Assembly: GCF_030272615.1 (NCBI RefSeq)
Contig: NC_081413.1
Location: 20,120,785-20,184,784 of the forward strand
Reading direction: 5' to 3'
DNA length: 64,000 nt
Source of the DNA: Cryptomeria japonica
Lineage: Eukaryota > Streptophyta > Pinopsida > Cupressales > Cupressaceae
The position numbers and the translations under genes were made by a program. Numbering within the stretch: the first letter of the stretch is position 1; each line of letters opens with the position of its first letter. The notes beneath the pieces were generated by a model. That model saw nothing but the letters and a program-made list of their open reading frames with translations. It made no database searches and was not told where the DNA came from. Shown here one piece after another: positions 23,646-35,726 of this stretch.

Positions 23646-23775
23646 GGCAAAGGTCTCCTCATTATGCAACGAATGGGATATGATGGTCAGAGTGCTTTGG
23701 GATATGGCAAACAAGGACGACATGAACCTCTACTACCAGAATTAAAGCCCAAAGGTAATACAAGCCTAGGCATTG
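23646..23775 (+). other. G-patch domain inside Tat pol
   Basis: Between protease and RT the frame reads GKGLLIMQRMGYDGQSALGY, then GKQGRHEPLLP and, further on, a Gly-Leu-Gly-like end. The conserved glycines and the hydrophobic residues ahead of M-G-Y match the G-patch nucleic-acid-binding motif, known in some retroelement and retrovirus Pro-Pol proteins. It is followed by about 300 residues of Pro/Ala/Ser-rich and acidic linker (to about 24,900). Confidence 0.75.
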
Positions 23776-24899
23776 AAAAAGAGATCTTTCCTAAACTCAA
23801 GTTCAAAGGAAAACCCAGCAAACCATTTTGTCCACCTACGGCAAAAAAGATGTCTTTTATCATTAAAGCAGCCTCAAGCACCATCCCAACTGCCCCATCA
23901 AGGCTCAAAACCCCAACACAACTATCACCAATACCAATCATCCCACCAAGCGAACCAGTAATCCCATCAATAGTACCATTAGCAGCGGCAACTGTGTCAA
24001 AACCCGCAGCCACATCTATAGCACCAGCAGTTCCAGCAGAAGCAACTGAGTCAATATTACCGATACTCCCCGTACTAGATTCTTTTATCCCCATCAACCG
24101 CCCTGCAGCACCGATCACTACAAAGGTACATCAACCAATCACACCTGCAGTATTTAACTCAAAAGACATCCCAGTATGGTATAGTAATCGGATGCTGGAA
24201 AGTGACTCAGAGACCGACTCACATGAATGGGAATTTGATTCGGTACAGCTTAATACTTCAGATGAAGAAGACACATCACCACCTCCGCCACGTAAAGACA
24301 TCCTTGTTTACGGAGAAGCACAGATAAAGACCACTTGGGTTCCTGAACTGGAAACATCTTCCACAGACCCTACGTCTCATCCCGCGCCTGATTCTGACAA
24401 GGAGAGTACCATTAACGACCTTCACCATCACGTCTTAAACCTCACTGATACCTCTAACAAAGTTAACCTAATCGATGAAGTAATGCCCATTATCCACCCT
24501 GAACTCATCGAATGGAACCAACCAAATTCCCCATGCCTTGACTTCTTCCAAAACGATGAGGCCATCATTGACTTTTTGGAATTAAGGGATAACCTACCAA
24601 GTGGGGATCACAAAGTTGGATTCGCTATTGAACTTAATAGCGCCGCATACTTCGGGGCGGATGCCAAACCTTTCAGCTGCAAAAATATAACAATAAAACA
24701 TGGATCTTCCAGTGAAAACCACACTGTGGCACTGTTTGATCCAACAAAAGTAAAAAGAAAGAGCATATCCAATGGTGAAAACCTCTCTAAGGCGCCTGAG
24801 GATGAAGGGTTTGGCATTCTCCCTGATAGTACACAACAGGAACGATCAACAATTCTCATAGAGGAAACCAAAGAATACAATGTGGGGACTCCTGGCAAT

Positions 24900-26819
24900 C
24901 CTCATCTCATACATCTGGCATCTCTTCTCACTCCAGAGGAACAACCTAAATTTATAGAGTTCTTTCAACAGCGTCAGATCAACTTTGCATGGTCATATGC
25001 AGACATGCCTGGGCTTGATCCTGATTTAGTCATGCATCACCTTACTGTAGCAGAAGGAGCCAAACCTGTCAAGCAGAAGCTTCGTAAGATGCATCCTCAG
25101 ATTGCAGTGCTAGTCAAAACAGAACTCAAGAAACTCCTAGATGTTGGTTTCGTTAGACCAATTGATTATGCAGAATGGATCTCTAATAGTGTGCCTGTCG
25201 GCAAACCAAAAGGGGGCATCTGCATTTGTACTAACTTCAGAGATCTGAATAAAGCTTGTCCTAAGGATGACTTCCCCCTTCCCAATATTGACATCATAGT
25301 GGATCTAACAGTGGGACATGCCATGCTTTCACTCACGGATGGCTTTTCAGGATACAATCAGATAAAGATCGCACCAGAAGATCAACATAAGACAGCCTTC
25401 ACATGTCCATGGGGCACATATTGCTGGAATGTGATGCCTTTCGGTCTCAAGAATGCAGGAGCAACCTATCAAAGGGCAATGACCACCATCTTCCATGACA
25501 TGATGCATACTATGATGGAAGATTATGTGGATGACTTACTAGCAAAATCACTCACCAGAGAAGGACACCTCCACATCTTAGATAAAATCTTTGATAGACT
25601 GGAACAATACCACGTTCGACTCAACCCCAAGAAATGTGTCTTTGGAGTGACCTCCGGGAAGCTTCTAGGATACATTGTCTCAAGCAAAGGTATTGAGGTC
25701 GATCCAGCCAAGGTTAAGGCAATCATAGACATGCCACCTCCAAAGAATATCAGTCAGCTAAGGACATTACAAGGACAACTTCAATCCATTAGAAGATTCA
25801 TTGCACAATTAGCTGATAAGTGTCACCCATTCACACACCTGCTACATAAGAACATCCGTTTTCAGTGGGATGCTAGATGCCAGCAAGCATTTCAGATGTT
25901 TAAAGACTATCTCATGAATCCACCATTGCTGATGCCACTAGATCCAAGAAGACCGTTGTTACTCTATATCTCAGCAACAAGTGCAGCATTAGGTGTACTA
26001 CTGGCACAACATAATGCGGAAGGAAAAGAGTGTGTTGTTTACTACATTTCTGGCACACTGGTGGGCTATGAACTCAATTACACCCCTATTGAGCGAGCTT
26101 GCCTAGCAATAATCTTAGCAGCCACTAAACTGAGGCACTATCTGTTAAGACACAAGGTACAACTCATTGCAAAGATTGATCCACTCAAGTATTTACTCAG
26201 CAAAGCAGCATTGACAGGCCGTTTGGCCAAATGGGTGATGATTCTAAGTGAATTTGACATTGAGTATGTGGACCATAAAGCTATCAAAGGTCAAGTTATT
26301 GCAGATCAGTTGGCCGATGCACCACTCATGGGCGATCATCCTCTCATTTCCAATTTTCCAGATGAAGAGATATTCATGATCACAACAGCACAACCATGGA
26401 AACTATATTTTGATGGCTCATACATTAGACATGGCTCGGGGGCAGGCATTCTGTTTATCAAACCTCAAGGTGATAGCATCTCGAAGTCTTACAGACTCAC
26501 ATTTCCATGCACCAACAACATAGCAGAGTATGAAGCCTTGATCACAGGACTCAGGTTAGCCGTACAATGGAAATTACAAGAACTACAAGTATATGGCGAC
26601 TCACAACTGGTCATTCGACAAGCAACAGATGAATATCAGACCAAAGATGATAAACTCGTGCCATATAAGCAAATGGTGGATAACCTAAAGACATCATTTA
26701 CTATTATCACTTTTGAGCAGATACCAAGAGATCAGAATCGAGCTGCAGACGCTATGGCTACCATCGCATCTCTCCTAGATCTTCCACAGAATTCAACACG
26801 CTACGAGTTCTTGGTCGAA
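24900..26819 (+). pseudogene. pol: Tat reverse transcriptase, RNase H and second RNase H
   Basis: The frame opened at 23,520 runs without a stop to TAG 26820-26822. Reverse transcriptase spans about 24,980-25,700, with LVKTELKKLLDVGFVRP, NFRDLNKACPKDDFPLP, LTDGFSGYNQI and the catalytic YVDD at 25524-25535. The first RNase H (about 25,960-26,330) has lost its first acidic residue (LLLYISATSAALG). The second RNase H (about 26,395-26,800) looks complete: YFDGS, NIAEYEAL, VYGDSQLV and RDQNRAADAMA supply the D-E-D-D set. A second, plant-RNase-H-like domain defines the Tat group. This is the best preserved part of the element. Confidence 0.95.
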
Positions 26820-28148
26820 TAGCTTTGGATCCCCGCTTATGATATCCCTGAATCCGAGATGATATGTCACCTTGTCGGTTCTGAATCCCCATGGTATGGT
26901 GAGTTCTACACCTATCTCCGCGATCACACCCTTCCTCCCAACCAATCAAATAACCAACGTAAAACCTTCATTCGCCAAACTGCTCGATATACCATTATTG
27001 TCGAAACCCTATACCGTCGTAGTCTTGATGGTACTCTCCTTCGATGTCTGGAACAAGATGAGATAACAAAGGCTTTGGAAGAAGTCCATGAAGGAATTTG
27101 CGGGACTCATTCAAGTGGTCCATCACTAGCTAAGAAACTCCTGCGCAATGGATACTATTGGCCATCTATGGAAAAGGATTCCTACTACTTTGTCAGGAAG
27201 TGCAAGAAATGTCAAGTTCATGGCGACCTGATACATGCACCAGCCTAGGAATTGCAACCAATCACAACACCAAGGCCTTTTTGTCAATGGGGTCTTGACC
27301 TTGTGGGTAAGATTCATCCATCTTCATCTAATGGCCATAAATTCATTATTACCGCCACCGAATATTTCACAAAGTGGATCGAAGCTATTCCACTTACCCA
27401 AGTCACTGGCAAGCAGATCGCCTCATTCATCCTCAACTACATCATCTGTCAGTATGGTGTACCCATGTCCATCATCACAGATAACGGTCTTCCTTTCAAA
27501 AATCAGGATGTCCGTGAACTTTGTGAGAAATTTCACATCCATCACTGCTTTTCCACCCCTTATTACCCACAAGGCAATGGTCAGGCTGAAGCATCCAATA
27601 AAAACATATTGAGAATCCTAAAGAAGACAGTCAATGATGCCGGCCATGATTGGCATGTTCAACTAAATCCAGCGCTATGGGCATATCGAACTAGCATTCG
27701 AACCCCTACAGGTGCAACTCCTTATTCATTAGTCTATGGTGTAGAAGCTATCTTGCCTATTGAGGTCGAGATACCATAATTACGGGTTTCCTTGCATAAT
27801 CTGATAGATGACGAAGCATATAGAGTATCCTGTCTTTAGGACTTAGAGTTACTTGATGAGAAGCGACAAGCTGCATACAATCATCTCAAAGCCTATCAGC
27901 AGCGCATGAGCATAAGCTACAATCACCGAGTTAGACCTCGTACATTTGAGGTAGGTGATCTTGTTCTACGAGAGAATCCTCGCATTCAACCAAACAGAGA
28001 ACATCAGGGTAAGTTTGAATCAAACTGGCTAGGCCCATATATTGTCACTGCTATGTTCGGGTCCAGGGCATATCAATTGGCTACATCAGAAGGAGAACCA
28101 TTAACAGATCCAATCAACAGCATGCACCTAAAACGGTTTTATACCTAA
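26820..28148 (+). pseudogene. Tat integrase with GPY/F tail, three internal stops
   Basis: The reading frame continues after TAG 26820-26822. An HHCC zinc-binding head is visible (H-x5-H in EVHEGICGTHSSG, then CKKC near 27,210). The catalytic core has WGLDLVGKIHP and ITDNGLPFKNQDV, followed by YYPQGNGQAEASNKN with the glutamate. After it comes GDLVLREN and the GPY/F module (NWLGPYIVT). There is no chromodomain. In-frame stops are TAG 27246-27248, TAA 27777-27779 and TAG 27837-27839; the TAA at 28146-28148 is the natural-looking end. Integrase would insert the cDNA into chromosomes. Confidence 0.9.
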
Positions 28149-30727
28149 GGTGTACAAAGCATCAGGCTCCCCTACATACCAGAAAATACCAAAAACATTC
28201 AGAAAAATGTCCTGAAGAAAATACAAAAACATTCAAAAAAGTAAAGAAGAATCATGCATCCAAACGGTGAACAACCACTCCGGTGGCACCTTGGGTAAGT
28301 ACGATGGTGAAAACCTAGCAAACAGGCGCCACTCGTAAAGGCTATGGCTCCATTGTCTTTCAGACTTGTTGTGATCACATCCACTTCATACATACATCCA
28401 TCCATCCAAAACCATGGCTTGTTATTTCTCTGCAATTATGATAGTACTCCATACATCTTGTATCCCGCTTTTTCATAGTCATGTCTAAAAACTGGGGGCA
28501 ATGCCCTTAACCTATTGATGGAAGTGGATTCTACGTTGTCTTATGATTCATTAAGTTCTTCATTCAAAAACAATACAAAATACCAAAAACATTGGAAAAT
28601 ATCTCATCAAAATACCAAAAACATTCAAAAACAATTCAAAATCCAAAAACATCGGAAAACATCGAAAATCACACTAAAACATGGCAACACCTTGTACATA
28701 CTCATCCATGCAGATACCAAAACAAACATTTGACAAAATACTCACACAATGACCACTTATCAATCGACCACACAATCAACATCAAGACTCAAAACTGTCT
28801 TCAACAAGGATGCATCCTTCCTTACCAAAACAAAGACAAAAGTGACGTGTTCTTTGACAAGAAAATTATGTTAAGCTATCAAATACTTGGTTGATTTGTG
28901 AGTACAATCATTCGTTTATCTATATCGGGATATTTCAGCATTGTTTTGTATCGTTTGCGCATTATTTCCGATGAAGTTCTGGGGCATGTACTAATGGTGT
29001 CTACGTGGGAAGTTCACCAAGCTGCGTAATCTTATGCAAATACAGTCATAGATCATTACGACTTGCTGACTACAACGTATACCTCAACCATATGGGCATG
29101 AACCATTACCAAGGATCCATATTCTTTATTCTTTATGTATATATTGTTTGTTTGCAGGTACAATTCTCTTTCTTTGGTTCCTCCTACCTCATCCAAACTG
29201 GATAAAGGTTTTATCTCTTATTACGGTATGCACTTGTCTCAAGATATGATCAGCCTAAGATCAAGGAGGACGATCCAATTCATGCATGAACGACGATAAT
29301 CCTTGTCTGTTCCGCAAGCAATACTCTGGTCGACTTGACCCTTATATCAAGTCGTTTGTATTAACTTGCTATATAAAATCCATGAAAGGAATACTCAGGT
29401 CATCTTGAATCATTATGTCAAGATGCTTGTATTCTCTTCCAACATTTTAAAGCTCAATGATGAAAACAGAGCACTATGGATTGTCATTTCATCTCATCTG
29501 TTTATATATTGCATTCCATTGCATATCACCCATTCATTCATTCATATATAGGTTTTATATGCAAAAGTGACCATAAAAGCTGGTCTTGGATACAATCATG
29601 ACCGAGTACTCTGATACATCATCAGTGCATCATCCAAAGTCTTAAAAAACCTTGCATTCCTCATGGTCATATCATCATCGCACTTAGTTGCATCTTGCAT
29701 TAAGTACATTCATGTCATTTTTACCTTTACATTGCATATAGTTCATTTTGGACATTAGTTTTCATTAAAACATTTGCATCATTGCATCAATCATAAATAG
29801 TTAGATTCATTCGTGGGATTAAATTGTCTTTGATTATATTAAGCCATTTACTATGCATTCCTTTAGTGACAGTTATCCATTATCATTTTATTTATCCTTT
29901 ATCATTTATTATTGTATACATTCATTTACTCATTTAGTAAAAAAAGTGCATTCATTCATCCATTAACTACGTATCTTATTATGCTCATTTTTAGGATTCA
30001 TTCACATCGCATTCATTATCCTCTTTTTAATTGCTTTAAGGTGCAGTTATTACAACCATGAGTTATAATATCATCACATTATCATTTATACTTAAATCAT
30101 ATTTAAGCATTTAAAATCATAAAATCCACTTGTTTATAAAACATTGGTTCATAATATTTCATATCCATTATATATATGCATTCATTTAAACATTATCATA
30201 TAAACATTTGTACTTTACATTTTGTTTATCCATATTTATTCATCTACAAACATCTAGATGCATATCCATACATAACATCATTCATTCGACCATTGCATTA
30301 ACATCATCACATAAATCATCTCATCATTATATTAAAATAGGAAACACCAAAATCCTGTTCATAAATTATCATAAGCATACATCATCATCATGGCATTACA
30401 TACATAAAGCATTACATCAAAAATCAAAACAAATCATACATATATAAACCTGCATTCATATGTCAGTATCGTCATAAAAACATGCATATAAGAAACATCT
30501 CATCAAATGCATACATATACACACATCCATCTAAGCAATCACTCATCATCCTGCATAAACATCCATACATAATCAAATGCATATCATCAAAATATGGGAT
30601 CTCCTCATATATCTCATCTCATATATCAGAGTACAATGAAGTCTACAAAATCGGCTACCAAGAGCCATCCAAGATATAGTCCAAAAAATAAACAATGATA
30701 CAAATACATATATGCATAAATGCTCTC
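28149..30727. other. Tat 3' non-coding spacer with simple, strand-skewed sequence
   Basis: No gene was found. Near 28,180-28,250 and 28,570-28,670 the phrase ACCAAAAACATT recurs in variants. From about 29,600 to 30,640 the plus strand is built largely of CATT, ATCAT and CATA words and has very few G residues. Such spacers separate pol from antisense genes in other large Tat elements. Confidence 0.55.
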
Positions 30728-32740
30728 TCAAATGCCACTCTGGCCAGATGCTGACCCAACACCTCCCCCTACTCCACCACTAGTGCCTGCACCCCCTGAT
30801 CCATCTCTCCGTGGAGGCCTCATCGAACCACCACTCCCTCCTGCATCCCCTGATCTCTCCCGCCTCAAAGGACCCATCACTCCCCCACTGCTCTGCATCC
30901 TCTGCGATCGCTCTGATCTAGTCTGCCGCATCTGAGTATAACTGAGAGCTCGCTGACTCACTGGCACAACCTGCTCATACAAACCCCGCCAGTACTCTAT
31001 CTCAGCCTGTGCTCGGTCAAACTGCCTCATCACCTCCCCTGTAGGCCCCTGTGCTCCTACTCCAACCCGGACTCTCTCCTGCAGCTCCGCCAATCTCTCC
31101 ACTACAGTATCTCTCTCTCGCAGCACCACCGTCAGCTCTGACTCCCGTGCAAATAGCTGCACATCCCTAGCTGCCACCTCCAAATCCTCTATCCGGGTTT
31201 GCAAGTGCACTATGATGTGATCCCGCAGATCTCTAGTGGCTCCCTCCCCGGTGTCCATAGCTGCCTCCCCTACACCTCCCTCTCCAGTAGTCCCCTCCCC
31301 TCTGTCCATCGGGATCTCCCTCTCCATCCCCCTCCCACTCAGCTGAACTCCTCTCGGTATCAATGGTCCCTGGGATATCTGTAAAGGCAGTCCACCTCTC
31401 CCTCTCTGCTGGCTCCGCATCCCCAATCCTCCACCTCCACCTCCTCCACCTCCACTACCTCCATCTCCTCCACCTCCTCCACCTCCACCTCCTCCTCCTC
31501 CATCTCCTCGATCTCCTGCCCTCCTCCGTCTCCATCCCCTCTCATCCTCAAACGCTGGGATCGGCTCTGCTGGATCCGATATCTGTGGGATCGGGTGTGC
31601 CGCCCGGTACTGCGTATACTCCTCTGTCACCCCTGCATCAACGACCCTCGGTCGTAGGTCCCATGGCCTCACCTGCAGTGTCCGAAACTCTTCCAGTGCC
31701 TGATCATAAGGTAGCACTGGACCCCATGCATACCTCTCTCGAATAACCCGCGCATACTCTCCAGATCCGCTAGGCAGTCCCTGCTGCCGGCCAAACTGCC
31801 TCATCACTCTCCGAGGCACCTGTCTCTCTACATGGTATGAGGTCCTTCTAATGAGGAATCGGGTCATGAAGACATAAGGTAGTGCCTCTGCGTCATCATC
31901 CCATGGCTCACACTCCAAGTATGGTCGCCATATCACTGCATCCAGGTCATCCAATGCCCGTCGCCACCACTCTAACTTCCCCAAGTGGGGCTGACTCATC
32001 ATGCTGCTGTACATAAACATGTACGGCTGATCCACTGCGTGGAATCTCAGACTCACTGGTCGAGTCACTAGTAGGTGCTCCCACGCCCAAATATGTAGCA
32101 GCGTCATGCCCACTGCTAAGGAACCCCTCCCCCGGTATACTACCTCATGGAGCTCCTGATACATGTGCGCCAACACGCACGAACCCCATGCAAATCGGGT
32201 CCCCTCGGTCATCATCATCTCGATAACCTGTCCCCATCCCATCGCCAACCCATGTGACCGCCTATCTGGACACAACAGTCCTCCCATGATCCCTGACAAA
32301 ACTGCTGGAAGTGGCTCATATAGTGCCGCTATATCCTCCCACGCGATCGAGTCATCATCAATATATACATCCTCATCAAAAATCCTCTGCACTGCCACTG
32401 TCCCCCAGGATCTATCGTATGTGACCAACTCTCCTCGAATCGGAATCCGTAGGATGCGCCACACATCTTCTAGCGTCATGGTCATCTCCCCCTATGCCAA
32501 ATGAAAGGTGCACGTCTCACTGTGCCACCGCTCTGCTAATGTTGTGATCAATCCATGATTCATACGAATCACGGACATGTGCATCACCTCGTATAATCCA
32601 GTCGTGGCAATGCAGTCTATCTCCGCCTGAATCAATCAGTCCCGCAACCCCTGTGTCGCAGGATGGCGCTCGCGTAACTGCAACACGCGCAGATCCTCCT
32701 GCACATGGAAATTCATCAATCACCATCAGTTGTTTTGTTT
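30728..32740 (-). pseudogene. Antisense plant-mobile-domain (PMD, MAIN/MAIL1-like) gene inside the Tat element
   Basis: Opposite to gag-pol, an open frame of 585 codons (30728-32485) encodes a plant mobile domain, the region shared by MAIN/MAIL1-type nuclear proteins and transposon genes. Landmarks are MTMTLEDVWRILRIPIRGE, MGGLLCPD, and HIWAWEHLLVTRP. A glycine-only linker follows (runs of G near 31,420-31,500), then a helical, probably coiled-coil segment (ESELTVVLRERDTVVERLAE) and a Gly/Ser-rich tail. The domain extends upstream of 32485 in the same frame (NHGLITTLAERWHSETCTFH), but with stops at 32492-32494 (TAG) and 32636-32638 (TGA). A full-length product is therefore lost; a product starting at an internal Met remains possible. 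The role in the element is unknown. Confidence 0.85.
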
Positions 32741-32984
32741 TCAAACTTTCTTAAGTTTAAACCTAGACTATCAACAGATACTTTAATCAAGTATCTTCAG
32801 GTCTCAACAGGTAAGCAATCATGGTCACCTAGACTTCAACAGGCATTTATCCTAACATATGACCTAAGTCTCATCAGGCTGCTATGGTTCAAAACAACTC
32901 CCACTTCACATCGCCAACCATCCCTCATTGGCATCAAGGAATTAGTCTTTATTCAAACTGGGGCATCTCTTTATCCTAAGGCAA

Positions 32985-33295
32985 AAGTGCTATTTTACCA
33001 ACACCAGCGCTAGTTTCCAAACAATAGCGCTACAACCCTAACAACAACGCTCAATCAGCTATACCATAGCGCTACAACTACAAAAGTGCTAAATCAACTA
33101 CGCAATAGCGCTACTTGACATCAATAGCACTCAATTAAGCCCTCAATAGCGCTAGAAGTGCAAAAGCACTAAAACTTGCATTCAATAGCGCTAATGCAAA
33201 GCAAAAGTGCTCAAACAAGGGGACAATAGCGCTATTGCGGCACAATAGCACTAGTTTATGGAGCAAAAGCGCCAAAACCATTGTTCCAGCGCTCT
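32985..33295 (-). repeat. Phased AGCGCT-type array before the 3' LTR, reverse-complement of the leader array
   Basis: Sixteen hexamers (AGCGCT, or the variants AGTGCT, AGCACT, AACGCT and AGCGCC) start at 32986, 33006, 33026, 33046, 33068, 33085, 33107, 33126, 33148, 33165, 33187, 33206, 33228, 33247, 33268 and 33288. The mean spacing is about 20 bp. Here the context is CAATAGCGCTA, the reverse complement of the leader array's TAGCGCTATTG. Confidence 0.9.
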
Positions 33296-33842
33296 TGCTC
33301 CGACTTGACTTGGACTCAGCTAAAAACCTATCAAAAATGCACAAAAATTAAGTTTTCAAATTTGCGTACCGTTGGCCCGTAGTCATCTGGGCGCTGGAGC
33401 CGTCAGACTCGCTCGAATCTGTGCTCGGTGATTGGAATCGGCATCTTAGCTGCTGCTTGCTCCTCCAAACGTCACTATCAGAGCTCTCGTTTTCAACTGG
33501 TCGTGGTCACAAATGATCCTGTTTTCACCCCATTTATACCCTTCGTTGTCACCGTAACTTCTCCCTGCTCACCGCCGTGGTCTCCGTGAACTTCTCGAGC
33601 CCCCCATTTCTCCATGTTTGTCCCGTTTTCTTCTATTTTTCACTCGTATGGCTAACTTTTTCTCTTCTACCACCTCGCCAATTTTCATTCTTTTTCGAGA
33701 GATCGCCCGATTTTTCGAATTTTTTTTTTTTTCGGCCCATCTCTCGAGGGGGCATACCACCCATTAAATTTACATTTTATGGGGCAATTTCTTTATACCA
33801 ATTTTTCTTTCTTTGAAACAATGCGATAAACCGCACCGTCTC

Positions 33843-33855
33843 AAAGAGGGGCAAA
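33843..33855 (+). other. Tat polypurine tract
   Basis: AAAGAGGGGCAAA immediately precedes the 3' LTR, the expected plus-strand primer site. Confidence 0.85.
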
Positions 33856-35242
33856 TGTAGTCACACAAATCTGTCCAGCTTAATTAAATAAATATTCACT
33901 ATTTATTTGATTAAAAATCCACTAGCCATCAATTAATTAAATTAATATTTAATTAATTCATCTCCAAACATTCTTCTATTAATTAAATAAATTATTCAAT
34001 TTATTTTAATTAATTCATTAAACCAAATTCAAATCAATTAAATAAATAAAATCTATTTATTTAATAAAATCCCCTTTTCCTCTTTTAAATAAATTAAATA
34101 AAACATTTATTTAATTCATTATCCCCACCCCACTTGCATTTTCCTACAAATGCAACTTGCACACATTTATTAGAATAAATAAATTTTTATTTTAAATAAA
34201 ATCTTATTTTCCCTCACCCACCAAATCCACTTGCAAAATCTAATCCCCTTCTAGATTCTTCTAACCCCTTCCTAATTAGCCTAATCCATCCCCTAATTAT
34301 TGTCACATTCCTAAGCAAAATGGAGTCACTTCTCAAAGACTCAAAAGTCTTTGAAAAGCATTTAATGCTTTGTGTGTTCAACAAATTAACCCCCAAAGTC
34401 TTCCAAGACCACTAATGGCTCTTACATGACCATTTATGGCTCTTACATAACCATTTATAGTTATTTCAAACTTGTCCCCCCAAACATTTATTGTTTTGAC
34501 CATATTCATCCATTTCACATTTGCACAAGAGTTTATCCATTGGATAAAAGCTTTATTCTTTGAATAAAGAGTTTATTCATTCAACCAACCTTGACTTTAA
34601 TTCCCAAGGTCATATCAGGCATTTAATGCTTATTCTCTCCCCTCTCAACCTATCTCACATTGACACTTGTCATTCTGGGATTGGGTTGAAAGCCCTCACA
34701 TGGATTTGAAATCATTCAATCCTGACCCTTGTTGAGATTACTCAATCTCAACCATCCATTGCTCCATTTTTCCTATAAATAGAGCCCATTTCTTCATAAT
34801 CCAGATCCTGAAAACTTGTATGCATTTAAGCTATAGACATTTTAAGAGAGCATTTTAGCATAAGCAATCTAATATCTTGTTATTTTGGTGAAAATATATC
34901 ATTTTAGCATCAATAGCATAGTATTAGCTTTTCATTTCACATTTAGAGCTATACTACAAACTCAATCCTCCATAAGCATCCATAGTGCAAAAAGCTGCTG
35001 AGAGCTACACTATTTTGGAACTTGGAGAGGAGAGGAACAAGGGAGAAAAAAACTAAGAGCATGTTAGGAGGTATTTGGAGATGCCTCATCATGTTTGCTT
35101 TGATAGTTAAATATGCTTTCATGTTTTTAGTATCTCTCTTGATATGCCTGTTTAGATTAGTCTTTGATTAAATAACACTAACGGTTTCGTGTCTTTTGTG
35201 TTATTTGTCATTTGCTAATCTTGTCCATTTAGGAGGGCATCA
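33856..35242 (+). repeat. 3' LTR of the Tat element
   Basis: Begins TGTAGTCACAC directly after the polypurine tract and ends GGGCATCA before the target duplication CAATG. It keeps the TATA box at 34774-34780. Confidence 0.95.
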
Positions 35243-35247
35243 CAATG

Positions 35248-35726
35248 TATACATGTATCTTTAGCTAAGCCACAATTCCTACATGAACATGCAATCATAA
35301 CACAACCATTTGTACCAAGTTCCTTGGTTCTGATGATAGTTCATTCATCAAGTTTATTGTACTTAAGAGGTCAATAATCATCATGTAGTCATAATATCGA
35401 TATGATGCAAGAATATTGCAAAATCCTTGATAAGGATTCAAGTAGCATCGTACATCAATATGGTTCAATGATATCGAGCATCATAAAAATATAGGACAAC
35501 ATCCTATTAAAGCAACATAAATCTGTTTTTGATCCCCAAAGACATGTCCAATATTTACAAACTTGCATCAAACATTATCAATATTTGTGTCACACTCGAG
35601 GTAATTGGAGCACTATGCTTAGTGTATTATCATATAAGATATTCACTCCCTAATATTACTGGTAAATTTAAAACTAAAAGAGGAGTAAAGATTTATTCAA
35701 ACCAAAACAATTACAAAACAAGGTCA
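35248..35726. other. Spacer, nothing recognised
   Basis: This is the flank of the Tat insertion. It is AT-rich with no detectable coding signal and does not continue the Copia gag on the other side. Confidence 0.4.

Larger units (their letters stand above)
16827..35242 (+). mobile_element. Complete Tat-lineage Ty3/Gypsy LTR retrotransposon, 18.4 kb
   Basis: Long terminal repeats at 16827-18212 and 33856-35242 begin TGTAGTC and end CATCA. The 5-bp target duplication CAATG is present at 16822-16826 and 35243-35247. Inside, in order: PBS, palindrome array, 2.3-kb leader, gag, protease, G-patch, reverse transcriptase, RNase H, a second plant-like RNase H, integrase with GPY/F tail, a non-coding spacer, an antisense PMD gene, a second palindrome array and a polypurine tract. 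The extra RNase H and lack of a chromodomain place it in the Tat group; its size and antisense gene resemble Ogre/Retand-type members. The LTRs differ at roughly a dozen positions, so insertion is fairly recent, yet coding regions are full of stops. It cannot be autonomous. Confidence 0.95.

Noticed and set aside
24594-24898. Minus-strand frames inside Tat pol
   Set aside because: Shadows of the continuous plus-strand pol frame.
31360-31746. Plus-strand Leu/His/Ser-rich frames over the antisense PMD gene
   Set aside because: They arise from the complement of the poly-glycine codons of the minus-strand gene.
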